NCBI GenBank assembly: GCA_030770425.1
Contig: JASJFT010000037.1
Span: forward strand, 62,001-126,000
Source: Darksidea phi
Taxonomy: Eukaryota; Ascomycota; Dothideomycetes; Pleosporales; Lentitheciaceae
Reading direction: 5' to 3'
DNA length: 64,000 bases
Part shown: positions 23,807-35,772 of the stretch, piece after piece
Layout of the letters: every line of letters begins with the position of its first letter
Position numbering within the stretch: the first letter of the stretch is position 1
Translations under genes and position numbers: made by a program
Notes under the pieces: generated by a model
Told to the model about the DNA's origin: nothing
Database searches by the model: none
The model's input: only the letters and a program-made list of their open reading frames with translations

Positions 23807-24872
23807 CTAGATCTTACTCGTCTCTCTAATCACGTCCTTCAAAACGTCGCTAGTCAACTCACCCCCCTTCCGTCTAATCTCACTCATCCGCCCCATCTTC
23901 AACAACCTCCCAATTATATCCTCATCCCCAAAATGACTGTTATGCTCAAAGTCTGGTTCCTCGCCGTATGCAACCCGCGCCGCATCAACGAGAATCCGTG
24001 CTGTCATGCCGAACACGCGGAAAGTAGGAAGGGAGGTGAAGGGCGTGGGTTCGGGGCGGGGATCGTCGCCTTCCGGTCGTTTTTGTGGATAAGAAGCAGT
24101 AGATGGGGAAGAAGGAGTTTGCGATTTCGAAGGGTTATGTCGCATTTGTGTAGGTGAGCTAGGTGGGCGTGGGATGTAGAAATTATGATTCCGCCACCGC
24201 GATTCGTGCCAATCTGCCCAGCTCCCTCGATACCAACTATGCGGTGTACCGTCTTGACTGGTGGGTCCTGGAGTACTGCCTTCCCAGTTGCGCCGCAGGA
24301 TGTTGTGGAAGGGGGCAGTGAAGACGGCGGCGACTTCTTTGGGGTCGAGGCGGGGAATCATTTTTTCTTCGACGGCAGAGGCGCCGTTTTGGTCGTCATC
24401 TTTTGTAGTGGAGGAAGAGGAGGAGGATGGACATAGGAAGGCGACGCATGGTCGTACACCGAGTTCAGTTTTTGCGAGGTTGGTGGGGAGTTCGCAGAGA
24501 TGTTCTACCTTGAAGCCGGGAGGAAGCCTGGTGTCTGTGGTTGGCAGGCCGATTTCTTCGTATGCTTCTCGTCGCGCGGTATCGAAGGGTTTCTCTTCTA
24601 GGCTATCTGCCTTTCCTAGACGTCTGTCAGCCCTATTGCTCGCTCTGTGGTGCATCGAATTGCATCGTGAGCATACCTCCCGGCAACGCCGCCTGCCCCG
24701 CATAATTCCTCAACGTAGCCGCGCGCATCGTAAGCACAACCTTGAGTTCTCCATATCGGTCCGGGAAGAGGAGTATAAGGACAGCAGCCCGGCGTGTTAG
24801 CGGGCAATTATACCATTGTGTCGCTGGTGGGGTGTATGCGCGGAGGCGGGCGAGGGCTTGCTTTGGGTTCCA
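23807..24872 (-). CDS. PCD1: Peroxisomal CoA diphosphatase (Nudix, Pcd1 type)
   Basis: Two clear coding blocks, up to 24872-24677 and 24615-23807, join over a 61-nt intron (gtatgc...gtctag). The junction completes the CoA-Nudix signature: LTMRAATLRNYAGQAALPGG (L-T-x-R-[SA]-x3-R-x3-G-x3-[F/L]-P-G-G), then the Nudix box ending REAYEEIGL. Pcd1 hydrolyses CoA and CoA esters to phosphopantetheine and 3',5'-ADP, in yeast in peroxisomes. A Ser-rich loop after VAFLCPSSSS and a Pro-rich insert before FRVFGMTARIL are fungal features. The true start is unresolved: the frame has a stop at 24875-24873, so an upstream exon is needed. One option is 24974-24957, but its donor (gttcta) is poor. Alternatively the 5' end is damaged. 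Confidence 0.85.
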
Positions 24873-24974
24873 TTAGCCATAATCCGAGGTCTGATGAGGA
24901 GAAGCGGGTATATCTTTACAGCAGAGGCCTGAGATAGCATCCTTGAAAACTAGAACTGGTGTTGCGTGAGCCAT

Positions 24975-25670
24975 TAGAGTTTCCGTTATTGGCGGACGTC
25001 CGCTCGGAGGGGTTATGTCATGACCGAGGTCTGCCGGCAAAGCCCTACAATGTCTCTGAAGCAAGTGAGTGGCATTCCGACTTGATGGGCGGAGTTCTTC
25101 AAAACGAACGTCTTCAGCAGTCAGTTCATGGCGCAAAAGTATATTCTATTCGAATATTTCGATAGAGGCAGTTCTCAACACGTTCAGATCAAAAGCCAGA
25201 CTATAAGGTTAAGAGGTACAATGCATTTGCGACCGTATCTATAACTCAAAGCAGTCATCATCATCATTAAAGACCCGCGCAACCATGGAAAGGGTATCCC
25301 ATCGCGGTCGCAAGCCATGATAATCAAATCCGCAGCAAATCCTCGAGTACAGAATGGCCGATGAGTTAAAGAAAAAGACATTTTAGGAAAGCCCTCCACA
25401 CTTAATATCCGCTACACTTTTCTATATTGGCAGAACCTCCAGGAAACCACTTTGCACAGGAAAATGACAAACGCCGAGATGCCACGAATGTATGAGCCAC
25501 CACGTCTCACCTCGACTTGCTTTTCTGTCCAAACAAAACGAAGGAACGACATCTGACCAAGCAGACGCATTCTGAATTAATGAGCACCGATAAATCGATG
25601 ATCCTGCCGAAGTCGTTGATGGATTGCTAGGCGAAGGCAATCCAGGGGTGCGGTCGAGAAAGTGGAGCGA
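24975..25670. other. Intergenic, Nudix 5' side / eIF4A 3' side
   Basis: About 0.7 kb on the minus-strand downstream side of eIF4A, probably including its long 3' UTR. No credible ORF or RNA gene. Confidence 0.4.
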
Positions 25671-27079
25671 TTAGATGAGGTCTACAACCCGTTAATATAT
25701 GAGATTTAAAGTATCTTCAAGTAAGTAACTCACCAGCCACGTTCATAGGCATCTCCTCAATCTGGGTGCTGTAGAACTGCTCGATTTCGCGCATCATGCG
25801 GACGTCATCAGCGGTGACGAAGTTGATGGCAACACCCTTACGTCCAAAACGACCACCACGACCGATGCGGTGAATGTAATTCTCGCGGTTGGCCGGCAGG
25901 TCATAGTTGATGACCAATGAGACCTGCTGGACATCGATACCACGGGCGAGGAGATCGGTGGCGATCAGGACACGGGACGAGCCAGAGCGGAACTCCTTCA
26001 TAATGACATCACGCTGGGCCTGGTCCATGTCACCGTGCATGGCCGAAACGGTAAAATCACGAGCGGTAAGCTTGTCGGTGAGCCAATCGACCTTCCTGCG
26101 GGTGTTGCAGAAGATGACAGCCTGGGTGATGGTGACAGTCTCGTACAAATCCGACAGGGTGTCGAGCTTCCAGTCCTCCTTCTCGACAGCAATGTAGAAC
26201 TGCTTGATACCTTCCAGCGTGAGTTCGTCCTTCTTGACAAGGATGCGGACGGGGTCGCGCATGAACTTGGTGGTGACCTCGAGCACATCCTGGGGCATGG
26301 TGGCAGAGAGGAGGACGACCTGAGTGGACTGGGGCAGGAGCTGGAAGATGTCGTAGATCTGTTCCGTGAAACCACGGGACAGCATCTCGTCGGCCTCGTC
26401 GAGGACGAACATCTTCATGTGGTCCGTCTTGAGGACACGACGCTGGATCATGTCCTGGACGCGGCCGGGGGTACCGACGACGACCTGGGGTCCATCCTGC
26501 AGAGCCTTCATATCATCACGAACGCTGGTGCCGCCAATGCAGGCGTGGCACTCGATGTTCATGAAGTCACCGATGGCGACAACGACCTTCTGGATCTGCT
26601 GGGCGAGCTCGCGGGTGGGGGCGAGGATGAGAGCCTGGCAGGCCTTGACGTTGTGGTCTAGCTTCTGGAGGACGGAGATGGAGAAGGTAGCCGTTTTACC
26701 GGTACCTGACTGAGCCTGCGCGATAACATCGTGACCTGCCGTTTACGTCAATATTGCTCCTACCAAAGATGGGAACTCGGCTACTCACCCTTGATAACGG
26801 GCATGATGGCGCGCTGCTGGATGGCGGAGGGCCGCTCGAAACCGTAGGCGTAGACTCCGCGAAGGAGCTCCGCCTTAAGGTTCATGTTGTCGAAGGAGTC
26901 CGTGGTCTCATCGTAGTTGGACTCAATCTGACCTGCGCGGGGCGGTTAGACCTGTGCGCGCGAAGTTTTTTTTTCTTCTCCAGGTGGAAGCTGGCGTCGC
27001 GCTGCGAGCGCACACAGCACTGGAGTTGAGAAAGGAAATACTCACCCTCAGGCACATCCTCAAGACCTTTATCAGCCAT
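25671..27079 (-). CDS. TIF1: Translation initiation factor eIF4A (DEAD-box helicase)
   Basis: Exons 27079-27046, 26932-26789, 26735-25734 and 25681-25671 give 396 aa, exactly the usual eIF4A length. The last exon is only 11 nt and supplies the family ending (DLI-stop); reading through the donor would replace it with a spurious ELLT tail. All helicase motifs are present: Q motif ([11 protein letters not shown]), I (AQSGTGKT), Ia (PTRELAQQ), GG, Ib (TPGR), II (DEAD), III (SAT), IV-V ([17 protein letters not shown]) and VI (HRIGRGGR). eIF4A unwinds the 5' leader within eIF4F and is cytosolic. It is divergent from the F-box/JmjC gene. Its codon choice is notably biased to C-ending codons, as expected for a highly expressed gene. 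Confidence 0.97.
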
Positions 27080-27517
27080 AATTGAGGGGAGAAGAACCGA
27101 CGACTACGGCGCTGCGCAGTCGAACGAAAAGCGTGAGGTGGGGCTGAGAACGGTGGTGATCCTCTGGATACCGCCGCTGGTGTGTGAATAAAGTGTGCTG
27201 AAGCTAGATACCAGATCCTCTGCACGAGAATCGAAGGGGTATCTAGGATATTGGTTTACTTGTGCTGTGTGTGGTGTTTGTGGTTTGAATTCGATGGCGA
27301 GGTGGGCAGGCGCTGCTTAAGAGAAGGAAAAAAAGCCCTTAGCGCCTTGGCGGTAGAGTTCCAAAATTCACACTGAGGCAAACTCCCACGGGTCCGCCTT
27401 CACCTCGCCCGGACGTTAGCTCTGACTCCTCGCCGTGCCACCTGCCTGTGTCCGCCCCCAAGCAAATTGTCAGTGCTGCTCGGCCGCCTGACCATTGCTC
27501 CCGCACCTCTTTCGCGA
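27080..27517. promoter_or_regulatory. Shared intergenic region, eIF4A / F-box-JmjC
   Basis: 438 bp between divergent start codons. No specific element recognised. Confidence 0.5.
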
Positions 27518-29439
27518 ATGGCACCCGGCCTTTTGGATACTAGTCACATCGCGTGCACCGAGACACGACCCTCCAAAAAACTCAAATTGTCTGAAGCAGC
27601 GTATGTTCTGACCGATAACGTGGAAGATGTCGCCACAGCGGTCCCTCCTCATCCGTTGAACATCAAACCGGCCGGGAACGCCTACACGGCGTCCGAGAAC
27701 ATCAAAGCACGCTGCGGCTCCTTCGCAAGGCTGTCTGATGAGCTTTTGAACCACATCCTTGAGTCATTCGACGCTGATGCCCTGGTTCGACTGGGAAGCA
27801 CATGTCGAACTTTGTACGCCTTCACTCGGCTGGATGAGTTGTGGAGGGCCTTGTTCGTAAGGTAGGCAACAGTCATTCTCATGCTTTCCTTTTTGCAGTT
27901 CTTAGCCGCGCTTCCGCCAGAACAACGCAACCTTTAAGCCTATTCAAACATGAGTCTGCCTACGAAAGAGGCGGGTTAGGTCCACGACTGTACACTAGGC
28001 CTTCCCAATGGAATCCCATACGGAGCTATTCCTACTCAATGCCAATCAAGGTACGGGAAGACACGGGCGAGCGTCATAGGTCTTATGAGATGCGCAGGGT
28101 CGGCATATGAGTCTTTCATGTCATGTTAACTCAGCCATGCTTTTGTGACTCATTCGATTTTTTGCCCTCATACAAACTGCTAGTTTACATTCCAATATCG
28201 TACTGACAAGCCACCAGTGCACCGCCGGACAATTTTCAATGGCGCAGCACTTGGCGATCCACGTATCTTGGAATCCCCATGGAGCATGTAACTTCCTTCT
28301 CCTGCAGAAACCTATTCTCAGACGTGCTTTACCGCCCCTTTCAGTGCGCCAACATATCGCTTGAGCCTTTCACTACCAATATCCCGCACCAAAATGTGAT
28401 CCAACGACTTGAGAATCTTACATGTCAGGAGTACGCGGAAAATTGGACAGACAAGCCCTTCATTCTCACTTCACCAGTGACGGAATGGCCTATATATGGG
28501 AAGTGGACCCCGGATTACCTGCTGAAGGAATATCCTAATGTCGAGTTCCGAGCGGAGGCTGTCGATTGGCCTATGTCCAAGTACATCGACTACATGATGA
28601 ATAGCAGAGACGAAAGTCCGCTTTATGTATTCGATCGCGCTTTCGTCGAAAAGACCGGCATCACTACCGGCCGGGACGCACCAGAAGCAGCCTATTGGTC
28701 CCCTGACTGCTTTGGTGAAGACCTCTTCGGTGTCCTTGGAGAGCACCGCCCGGACAGCCGCTGGATGATTTTAGGGCCGAAGCGAAGCGGCAGCACCTTC
28801 CATAAAGACCCGAATGCCACGAACGCTTGGAATGCTGTGCTTACAGGTTCGAAATACTGGCTCATGTTCCCGTCATCTTCTACCCTCCCTCCACCTCCAG
28901 GTGTCATCCTGTCTGATGACCACTCCGAAATCACATCGCCCCTATCAATCGCCGAGTACCTTCTCACTTTCCATTCGCTTGCTCGCAGCACGCCAGGTTG
29001 CCGTGAAGGAATCTGCCATGCTGGCGAGATTCTCCATGTCCCATCCGGTTGGTTTCACCTCGTCCTCAATCTCGAAGACAGCCTCGCCTTGACACAAAAC
29101 TTCGTTCCAAAGAAGAAGCTACCAGATGTTCTTGGCTTCCTTCGAGATCAACGAGATCAAGTGAGTGGGTTCAACGAGAAAGTATGCGCCAAGGCATACG
29201 AGCTCTTCCTCGAAAAACTTAACGAGAAACATCCTGAGGTTCTCAAAGAAGCGCTTAAGGAGCTAGACAAAAAGGCGAAGAAAGGGAGAGGGAAGTGGGA
29301 GGAACTCACCAAGGGGGCTGAAGAGGAAGAAGGTGGCGGGTTCAGTTTTGGGTTTGGATTCGGAGATGAGGACGAGGATACTGAAATTCCCTTAAGCGAT
29401 CGCAAAAGGCGGCATGAGGGGAGGTTTTCTACCACCTAG
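27518..29439 (+). CDS. F-box and JmjC (JMJD6-like) dioxygenase
   Basis: Exons 27518-27861 and 28218-29439 give 521 aa. The N-terminus holds an F-box (LSDELLNHILESFDADALVR...LWRALF, ~residues 73-113). After the junction comes FQWRSTWRSTYLG, the usual F-box-to-JmjC link in this family. The JmjC core has the iron ligands H310 and D312 in STFHKDPNATNAWNAVL, and a distal H395 in VPSGWFHLVLNLEDSLALTQ, closely matching the JMJD6 arrangement (HxD...GW[WF]H). TGSKYWLMFP also fits. The C-terminus is Lys-rich, then Gly/Phe and acidic. JMJD6-type enzymes use Fe(II) and 2-oxoglutarate to hydroxylate lysines of RNA-associated proteins; the substrate here is unknown. The 356-nt intron is long for this genome (see findings). 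A GTAACT...CTGCAG stretch near 28285 is coding, not an intron. Confidence 0.85.
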
Positions 29440-30356
29440 AATAAGCCGGCGACATTACAAATAGTCCGAATACAAACCTAACATGGGTCATAGCTTATAT
29501 CACTATCCCAACGAAACCGTCTTACGCGGATACGGATCGGGACACCTGTATGCATCCTGCAGGATCGTCTCCCAGCAAAACTTAGTCAATGCTTGGTTGC
29601 GGCTCAAGGCGGCAAACCTGACGATAGACCTCAGTATGCGCGAAATACCGCGGAGACATATCTGCAAATCAACAAACCCTCAAATCAGCCGGAGCAAGTT
29701 AGCATAAGGAGTTATCCCTATCACCCCTATGACTTAAGATGTTGTTGTTGGCTTAGGTGGGGGCGGGATGTCTATACTGTCTTTGCCCAGCTATAGTAGC
29801 CTTGGTCCGGTGCTTTTGTATCCGAGCTAGGTAGGCATGCGACTCTACACTTGACCACTGATCGAAATATCGTTTCAACCATACGTGCGCGGGCGTCTCC
29901 GCAATCAAGAGGCCGAAGTCCGTTATGCGTTGCCTTGATGCGCAGTTGTGCAGAATAACACAACATCTCAAAGCACCAGATATAATAGCAAAGTACTGGG
30001 CGGGGAGTGATAAGTAATTAGATGGCGACGATCAAGAGGTACTAGAGGCTGTGTACAAGGGGCTATTGGACCTGAGGACGACCCTCCCTCTCCTATGAGA
30101 TCTTAGCCGTGTATGTACATCGCGATAGTGTACATATGCCTATTAATCTAAACAACAAACTTCTTATGCGAGAGACTTTTCCTTGTACTCCGGACATGTC
30201 CTCCAAGCGCTCGGGTATAGGAGTCTTACACTTCTCAACGTCTTCGGACTCGGATCTGTACTCTCTCCTAAGGCTAAATTTTGGCCATTTCTCTACACCG
30301 GCGGTGTAACGTTCTGCAAAATTACTCCTACTTCGCGATCACCCCCTTGATTTTAA
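29440..30356. other. Gene-poor interval before the SAT4-like relict
   Basis: 0.9 kb, moderately AT-rich. I see no gene, RNA or strong repeat. Confidence 0.4.
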
Positions 30357-31340
30357 GTGTTCCATTGCAACGGTACTGCCGCTGCAGCTCTCGCTCAAGC
30401 TCTCGCGCAGAAGCTCGAAGGCCCCGCTAAGCTCGCACCAACAGGCGTCGAGTCGCATCTGACCAATACTTCCGACGTGCAAGTTTGGTGCACTGTATGC
30501 GTAACCCTTTGCCTCCGTTTTGCAGGAACATTCTTACTTCTCCGCCCCTGCACTAAGCTCTCTGCATCGTTCGAAAAGTCGACTTGAGTGACTGTAAGAA
30601 CCTAAATGGGAATTATTAGAAGACGTATTAAGAGCAGATAGGCACTCTAAATCGCCTTGGTTGGACAGTGCGGTTTCTGCATCATCGGCTACCAGGTCAA
30701 GAAAGAAAGAGGCGGCGTGCATCTGTGGAATGTGCAGCTCAAGCATGCCATACAGTCAGTATCATATCGGAAAAATTTATCCTCTATACTTAGCTAATTC
30801 TCGTCTGATGGCTGAATGTCAACGAAATTCTCTACGGCATTATCGTCGTCTTTGTCAAACTCTCCATCCTAATACAATACCTAAACATCTTCGCGTCCGT
30901 GAAACAGATCAGCCGTCTGATATTCTACGGTGCATGGACATTATCATATTGAATGCTGTATTCTAAGCAATCTGTACAATACTGACTATCTAGGCTTGCT
31001 CGCCGCGGGAAAGATCTGGATCCTTTTGTGACGACTGGACACTGTATTTATTTGGAGTTTTCATAGCGGTAGTCTTTTTTGTAAGGTCCGCATGAAGGAG
31101 ACGCACCATATGACAGCCTATGCCTCGGCCTATCAGCATGCGCCGAGATAAGCATTGGCATAGTCGTCACGTCGCTGATCACGCTGCCCAAGTTCATTGA
31201 CGCCAAGGCACCGGGTCTACGTAGTACTTTCTTCAGTATATCAAGCTTTGAGTTGACGGTATCCTGGAGTAGCGCGAATGTAGCACTCTTAGAACACAAC
31301 CTAGTTCCTACAATCATCAGGGGTCAAAATCTATCAGAGG
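30357..31340 (+). pseudogene. Decayed PTH11/SAT4-type seven-TM protein gene
   Basis: Four blocks in family order, in different frames and broken by stops, resemble fungal SAT4/PTH11 rhodopsin-fold proteins. Block 30420-30560 encodes VQVWCTVCVTLCLRFAGTFL and RPCTKL (TM1 and the following loop). Block 30664-30757 encodes CGFCIIGYQVKKERGGVHLW and NVQLKHAI (the loop before TM3). Block 30826-30955 encodes LYGIIVVFVKLSILIQYLNI then stops (TM3). Block 31150-31330 encodes VVTSLITLPKF and VSWSSANVALLEHNLVPTI (TM6-7 region). There is no ATG in frame with the first block. Some gaps could be introns, but in-frame stops inside blocks argue for decay. An intact relative lies at 41892-43512. Function is lost if this is a pseudogene. 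Confidence 0.6.
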
Positions 31341-31713
31341 TGAACCTATAGAACTACCGTGGGCTGCTTCTTCGCAGAATGATGAAATTTAGGGTCATAA
31401 AGTGGTGAGATACACTAATTCTACGGAGTATGAGCGACATGCGTTGCGTGTGGTATAAGTACAAGGTCTATTTTATTGTTTATGTATCCTGTATGGATGA
31501 GCAATAGGAACTATCAACAGCAGCATCCCAACAGCATCCTCATTACGAATCGATATCAATACCTTGTGTAGCAATCCAAGCCACACAGGCGACCTGTATC
31601 CTCGTCACCATCCATATACTCTATGCAAACCCTAGTTATCTCCACTCCTACCCCGTAAACCCCTATCCCATTGTGTCCACTACCTTGAATCCCTATACCG
31701 GCCCTGAAGCCTT
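31341..31713. other. Intergenic, 373 bp
   Basis: AT-rich 3' side of the PX/DUF3818 gene. Nothing specific seen. Confidence 0.4.
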
Positions 31714-34700
31714 TTACTGCGCCAAAACTGACCTCAACATACTAACAAAACTCGGGTGCAACTTAAGGAGCTCCTCGATGGGTGGCTTCAGCGGCTCACC
31801 CGCCTTCCTTCTTAGCTTCTCCGCCGCCCTAGTCCTTCGCTTGCGTTCTGCTTCGATAGGATCTGCAATGTCTTCGTCGTCGTCGCTTTCTTCATCTTCA
31901 TCCTCACCATCATCGTCAAGTTCTAGATCTTGGAGATCGAGCTGTGCAACCCCGTTAATATGTGGTTGTTAGGAGGACGAGGGAAAACAAATGGACTTAC
32001 CTCGTTAAGTCCAAAGTCTGATGTCTTGAATCCGGCCATACCTCCCATAATATCCCCAGGCTCATCACCACCACCACTTGCCATCTTCTGTCTCGTCTTG
32101 TCTTGATGCCACTTCTTGCGCGCTGTTTGCCACCTGATCAATGCGTTGATCTCCCTGATCGCTTTGGACTTGTCTATTGCACCCGAGTCTAGGCCACCCT
32201 GAAATAGTGCATTCATATCCAACTTGCCGCCTCCTCCAGGCCCATGACGCAGGAACTCCAATATTCCTTCCAACCAACCCATAAGCTGGTCGAACAGGCC
32301 ATTGTCATGGAGATGTACTTCATGAACAAACTTGTAAAAGTTATCCTCGTGGCGTGCGCAGAGATCGATGAAAGCTTGGACGGTTTGGTTAGGGTCGGCG
32401 GAAACGTCTTGTCGCTGGCAAGCTTCGATGACCTTGATAGTATCGTCAACAAACAGTGCGAAATCTGTTATGCTGTTGTAGACATTTGCGGACTTGTATA
32501 CTCTGACAAGAGGCTCATAGAAAATGGTAAACAGGTCGCGGAACAATTGCAATGTAGTTGGCTAGTATACTGTCAGCTTCGAAGTAAGAAGGGGAGACAA
32601 TTAGTGCGGAACGTACCTCTTGGATGAGTTCAAGCATCATCTCCTTGTCTCTTTTTCTGAGGTAGAGCTTAAGGTATTGTTTCAGATGAGCGAAGAGCTC
32701 AGCGCCTTGCCGCATATCCTTGTCTACTTGAATTGTACCACTCGAAATGGCGCTGATGGTGCTATAAGAACTGGTTTTGCGACTCAGACGGCGGCGAGGA
32801 TTCTCCACTGCACTGTTCCAGGCGACGAAAGCGTTGAATACCTTCTCCACTTGTTCTGGCTTTAGCTCCGGTTCGAAGTACTCAGACCGGAGTATGGACA
32901 CAACAACATCGACTCCCTCCTGCGCCGATTCTTGCCTTACAATTTCCTGGACATTCTCGTCTGCCTCGACAAATGCTTTGATCTTGGCGCAAAGAATCTC
33001 GTCTTTAATCTTTGTCGAGCCGAGAGCATCAATGGACCTTTGTACGGATCTGACGCCATCATTGATCGCCATACTAAACATCCGCTGCAGTAGTGATCGA
33101 GCGCCCAATGGTTGTGCGAGGAAAAGATCCAGCACACCGCTCATGACAGCAGCCGGATTGGCGATCCTGATGACGTTCTTGAGAACAGTGTACGGCACCA
33201 AGGAGTGAATACGCTTCGCTTGTGCAAAAAGCTCGGGTGAGTTGTCTTCGGCAAGGAACAGGTGGTAGATTGTGGCAGCGACTTCTATCCGCAACCATTC
33301 GGCAAACTTCTGATACTCCGGTTTGAGTTCTGAGATTTTGTTCTTGGCCTTAATCTCCTGGAAAAGGTGTGACAGGCCGTTGCTCTCCACGATTTCGCGT
33401 CTGAACTTCTCCATGTGTATGTCTAGTTCTGCTGCTCGCTGACGCGCCACTTCGTAGAACTGCTTTTGCTCTTCTATTCGCTTTTCGTCCATCACCTTCC
33501 GTCGATCGATGTCGTCCATCTCCTCCTCATTCACCTCGATGGGTTTGGCTGTAAGGAAATCGGTCATGGCGTTTGATTGGGCGATAGACTCATTCTGCAG
33601 AAATGTTCGAAGGAATGCTCGAAGCGACACACGTTGCTCTTCCCGGTATAGAAGACGCGGTGGCTGATACATGAGGTTCTCGCCCGAGGCTCGAGGAGAC
33701 CGCCTTCCTAAAGATGTTGTGGAGCTGTTCCGCTTGTGGCTACTAAAGAGATAGCTTCGGAGACCGCCTCCACCATTGTTTTCAGGCTCAGGAGCCGGGT
33801 CGTCAGACATCGAAGACACAGAACTAGCGTCGTCGTCTGCTGCGCTTGGTTGGAGGAGCGAGTCTTTTTTGTTCTTACGAGGGAGGGGAGGAAGGACCTT
33901 TCCCGGTAGCTCTAGCCGTATCCGCTTGTGCAATTGTACAAAATCTGCGTATCGCCGGCCGACGTAGAACTCTTCCGCGCCGCTTTGCTTTACTCTGATC
34001 AGATACTCCTGCGACCTTGTAAGCTTGTGTCCGCGCTATATCCCAAGGTGTCCCTCAAACTGTACTCACTGCATGTGTGTGGTACCGAACGTGCTTTTTG
34101 ACAGACGTGGTCCGCACGCCGGCAACGTTGACATCCCAACCGTTGATAAAATGCCCACTCGGTGCATTGATGGTCAGTCCATTCTCATTCGCGCCTCGCT
34201 CCACAATCTCCATCTCTGAAAAGCGTATTCTTTCCTCATATCCAGAAGCAGTAGGTATACCGGAGACCATCATAAGCTCCACCAGCTTCTCTGCCTTCAG
34301 CGCGAGCTTCTTACGCTTCGTCTCTTCTAAACGATCTTCGGAAGAGGATATGTTCTTGTTCGCGAACGATTCGAGGAACTATATGCGCCCCCTCAGTCAG
34401 CTTTCCGCGGGCTCGTAATAATGTTACAGGCCAACGTACGGTTTGCAGCTTGTCTTGCCAGAACTCCTTCTCCTTGGCCTTGTCTAGGAATGGAAAGTTG
34501 CGGATATGGTGTACGAATATGTAGCGAAGGAGGGGCAGCTCCGAGTCCTCTGGGGGGACTTCCCCCGCATCTGAGCGAAACGGCGCGCCGAAGCGCTGGA
34601 GGGCAGTAGGGGAGGAAAGTTCGGCAATTTCAAACTTGGTCTGCTGCGAGATGAGCTCGCGCTTGAGGTCTGCATCATCGTCAGTGCAAGAACGAGGTCG

Positions 34701-34930
34701 GGTTTGCTGTACCACTCACAGTGCTCTTGCTTTCCCGTCAAGATGGAGCCCTCTGGCGGGACAGACATCATGGAGAGCTTGGAGAAGTTTGTGTCATTCC
34801 GCGCTGGAGGTGGGCGCTCTAGCGGCGCTTGGGGCTCTCCAAAGTTCTGCACCGTCGGTTTATTGTCCATTGTGGTGGGTTCTACGGAACCGTTGAGTTG
34901 CAGGGCCGGAAGGTCACCATCGGAGGCCAT
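31714..34930 (-). CDS. LEC1: PX and DUF3818 (PXB) domain protein, Lec1/YPR097W-like
   Basis: Six exons, 34930-34720, 34669-34440, 34378-34070, 34008-32617, 32561-32001 and 31941-31714, give 976 aa with phases agreeing. The N-terminal third carries the PX-associated region (ELPLLRYIFVHHIRNFPFLD, EFWQDKLQ). The PX domain spans exons 3-4, with YVGRRYADFVQLHKRI and the PPLPRK proline loop. The long C-terminal helical region is DUF3818, and an acidic stretch near the end (a DEDEDEE-type run) leads to a basic tail. This is the layout of yeast YPR097W/Lec1, reported to influence lipid droplets and ergosterol distribution; the role here is by homology. The acceptor before exon 4 was chosen at gtcgcag because it keeps frame. 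An earlier AG would break it. Confidence 0.88.
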
Positions 34931-35772
34931 GATGAAATAACAACGTTAAGAAGGCGGAAGGCTGTACGTATGGCGTGGGCGAGATGGGGCGCTCTAGCCG
35001 TTCAAGCCGTTCAAGCCGTTCAAGCCAGCAGATAATAAGGCCGGGTCAAGTGTCGCAGGGGGTGATGAGGCGTCAACGCGCGTTGTATGACGCCGGCGGG
35101 GTCTGTGGCCGGAGCTGAAGCTCTACTGCATCGCCGCTACTGGCTTGGTCCCTGCTTGGTGTCTACTCCGGCAAGAGTATCCGCGACTAGCTTCGGCAGC
35201 TTGGTGGAGAACAGTTGTGTAAGCACGAATATATTGAAGAGCGTGCAACATTGAACGCCGTGACCGGGGGTGCAATGACCAGATATGGCGCAGCAACAAA
35301 GCGGCTGTGCAGTCAACACGAGTAAGCACCGGCGCCTCAAAGGATGACCGGCACACAGGAGTCGCTTGGCTACTGGCTTCAGCTCTTCGCGCCTGTACAA
35401 CCCCGCTCGACGTGCTTGGCGAGTGCCCCTCCTCGGAAACGAAATGTTTCGGAAACAACTGCAATTCGGTCCGTGTAACCACGAGTTACGACAACCTGGC
35501 CCCTCTAGCTTGCTTTATGGGCTGGCAACACACGGTCGGCAAGGAACCGACAGTAGCACGCTAGCTTGGAACTCATAATGGGCACAAAGATGAAGCTTAC
35601 TTTTACATCCGACATCCCTCACTGCGTGGTGACACACGCTGTGTGGCGAGAAATCGCACGGTACTTTGGCTTGAAACAACTCGGACTTCTCTCTTTCTTC
35701 GGTGTCGCGAATACTTGTGTGCTCTTGGCGTGGTTTGGCTATTTGTATGTAACGGAAACAGGCGTTGTCGTA
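34931..35772. other. Gene-poor interval, 842 bp
   Basis: Promoter of the Lec1-like gene and 3' side of the GrpB gene. It includes a nonamer tandem repeat at 34996-35026. Small ORFs have no recognisable domain. Confidence 0.4.
34996..35026. repeat. Tandem 9-bp repeat (agccgttca)
   Basis: Three perfect units plus four bases of a fourth, 70 bp upstream of the PX/DUF3818 start codon. It may vary in copy number between strains. Confidence 0.85.

Noticed and set aside
28282..28304. GTAACT...CTGCAG stretch that looks like an intron in the JmjC gene
   Set aside because: Only about 20 nt, far too short to splice, and the frame stays open through it.
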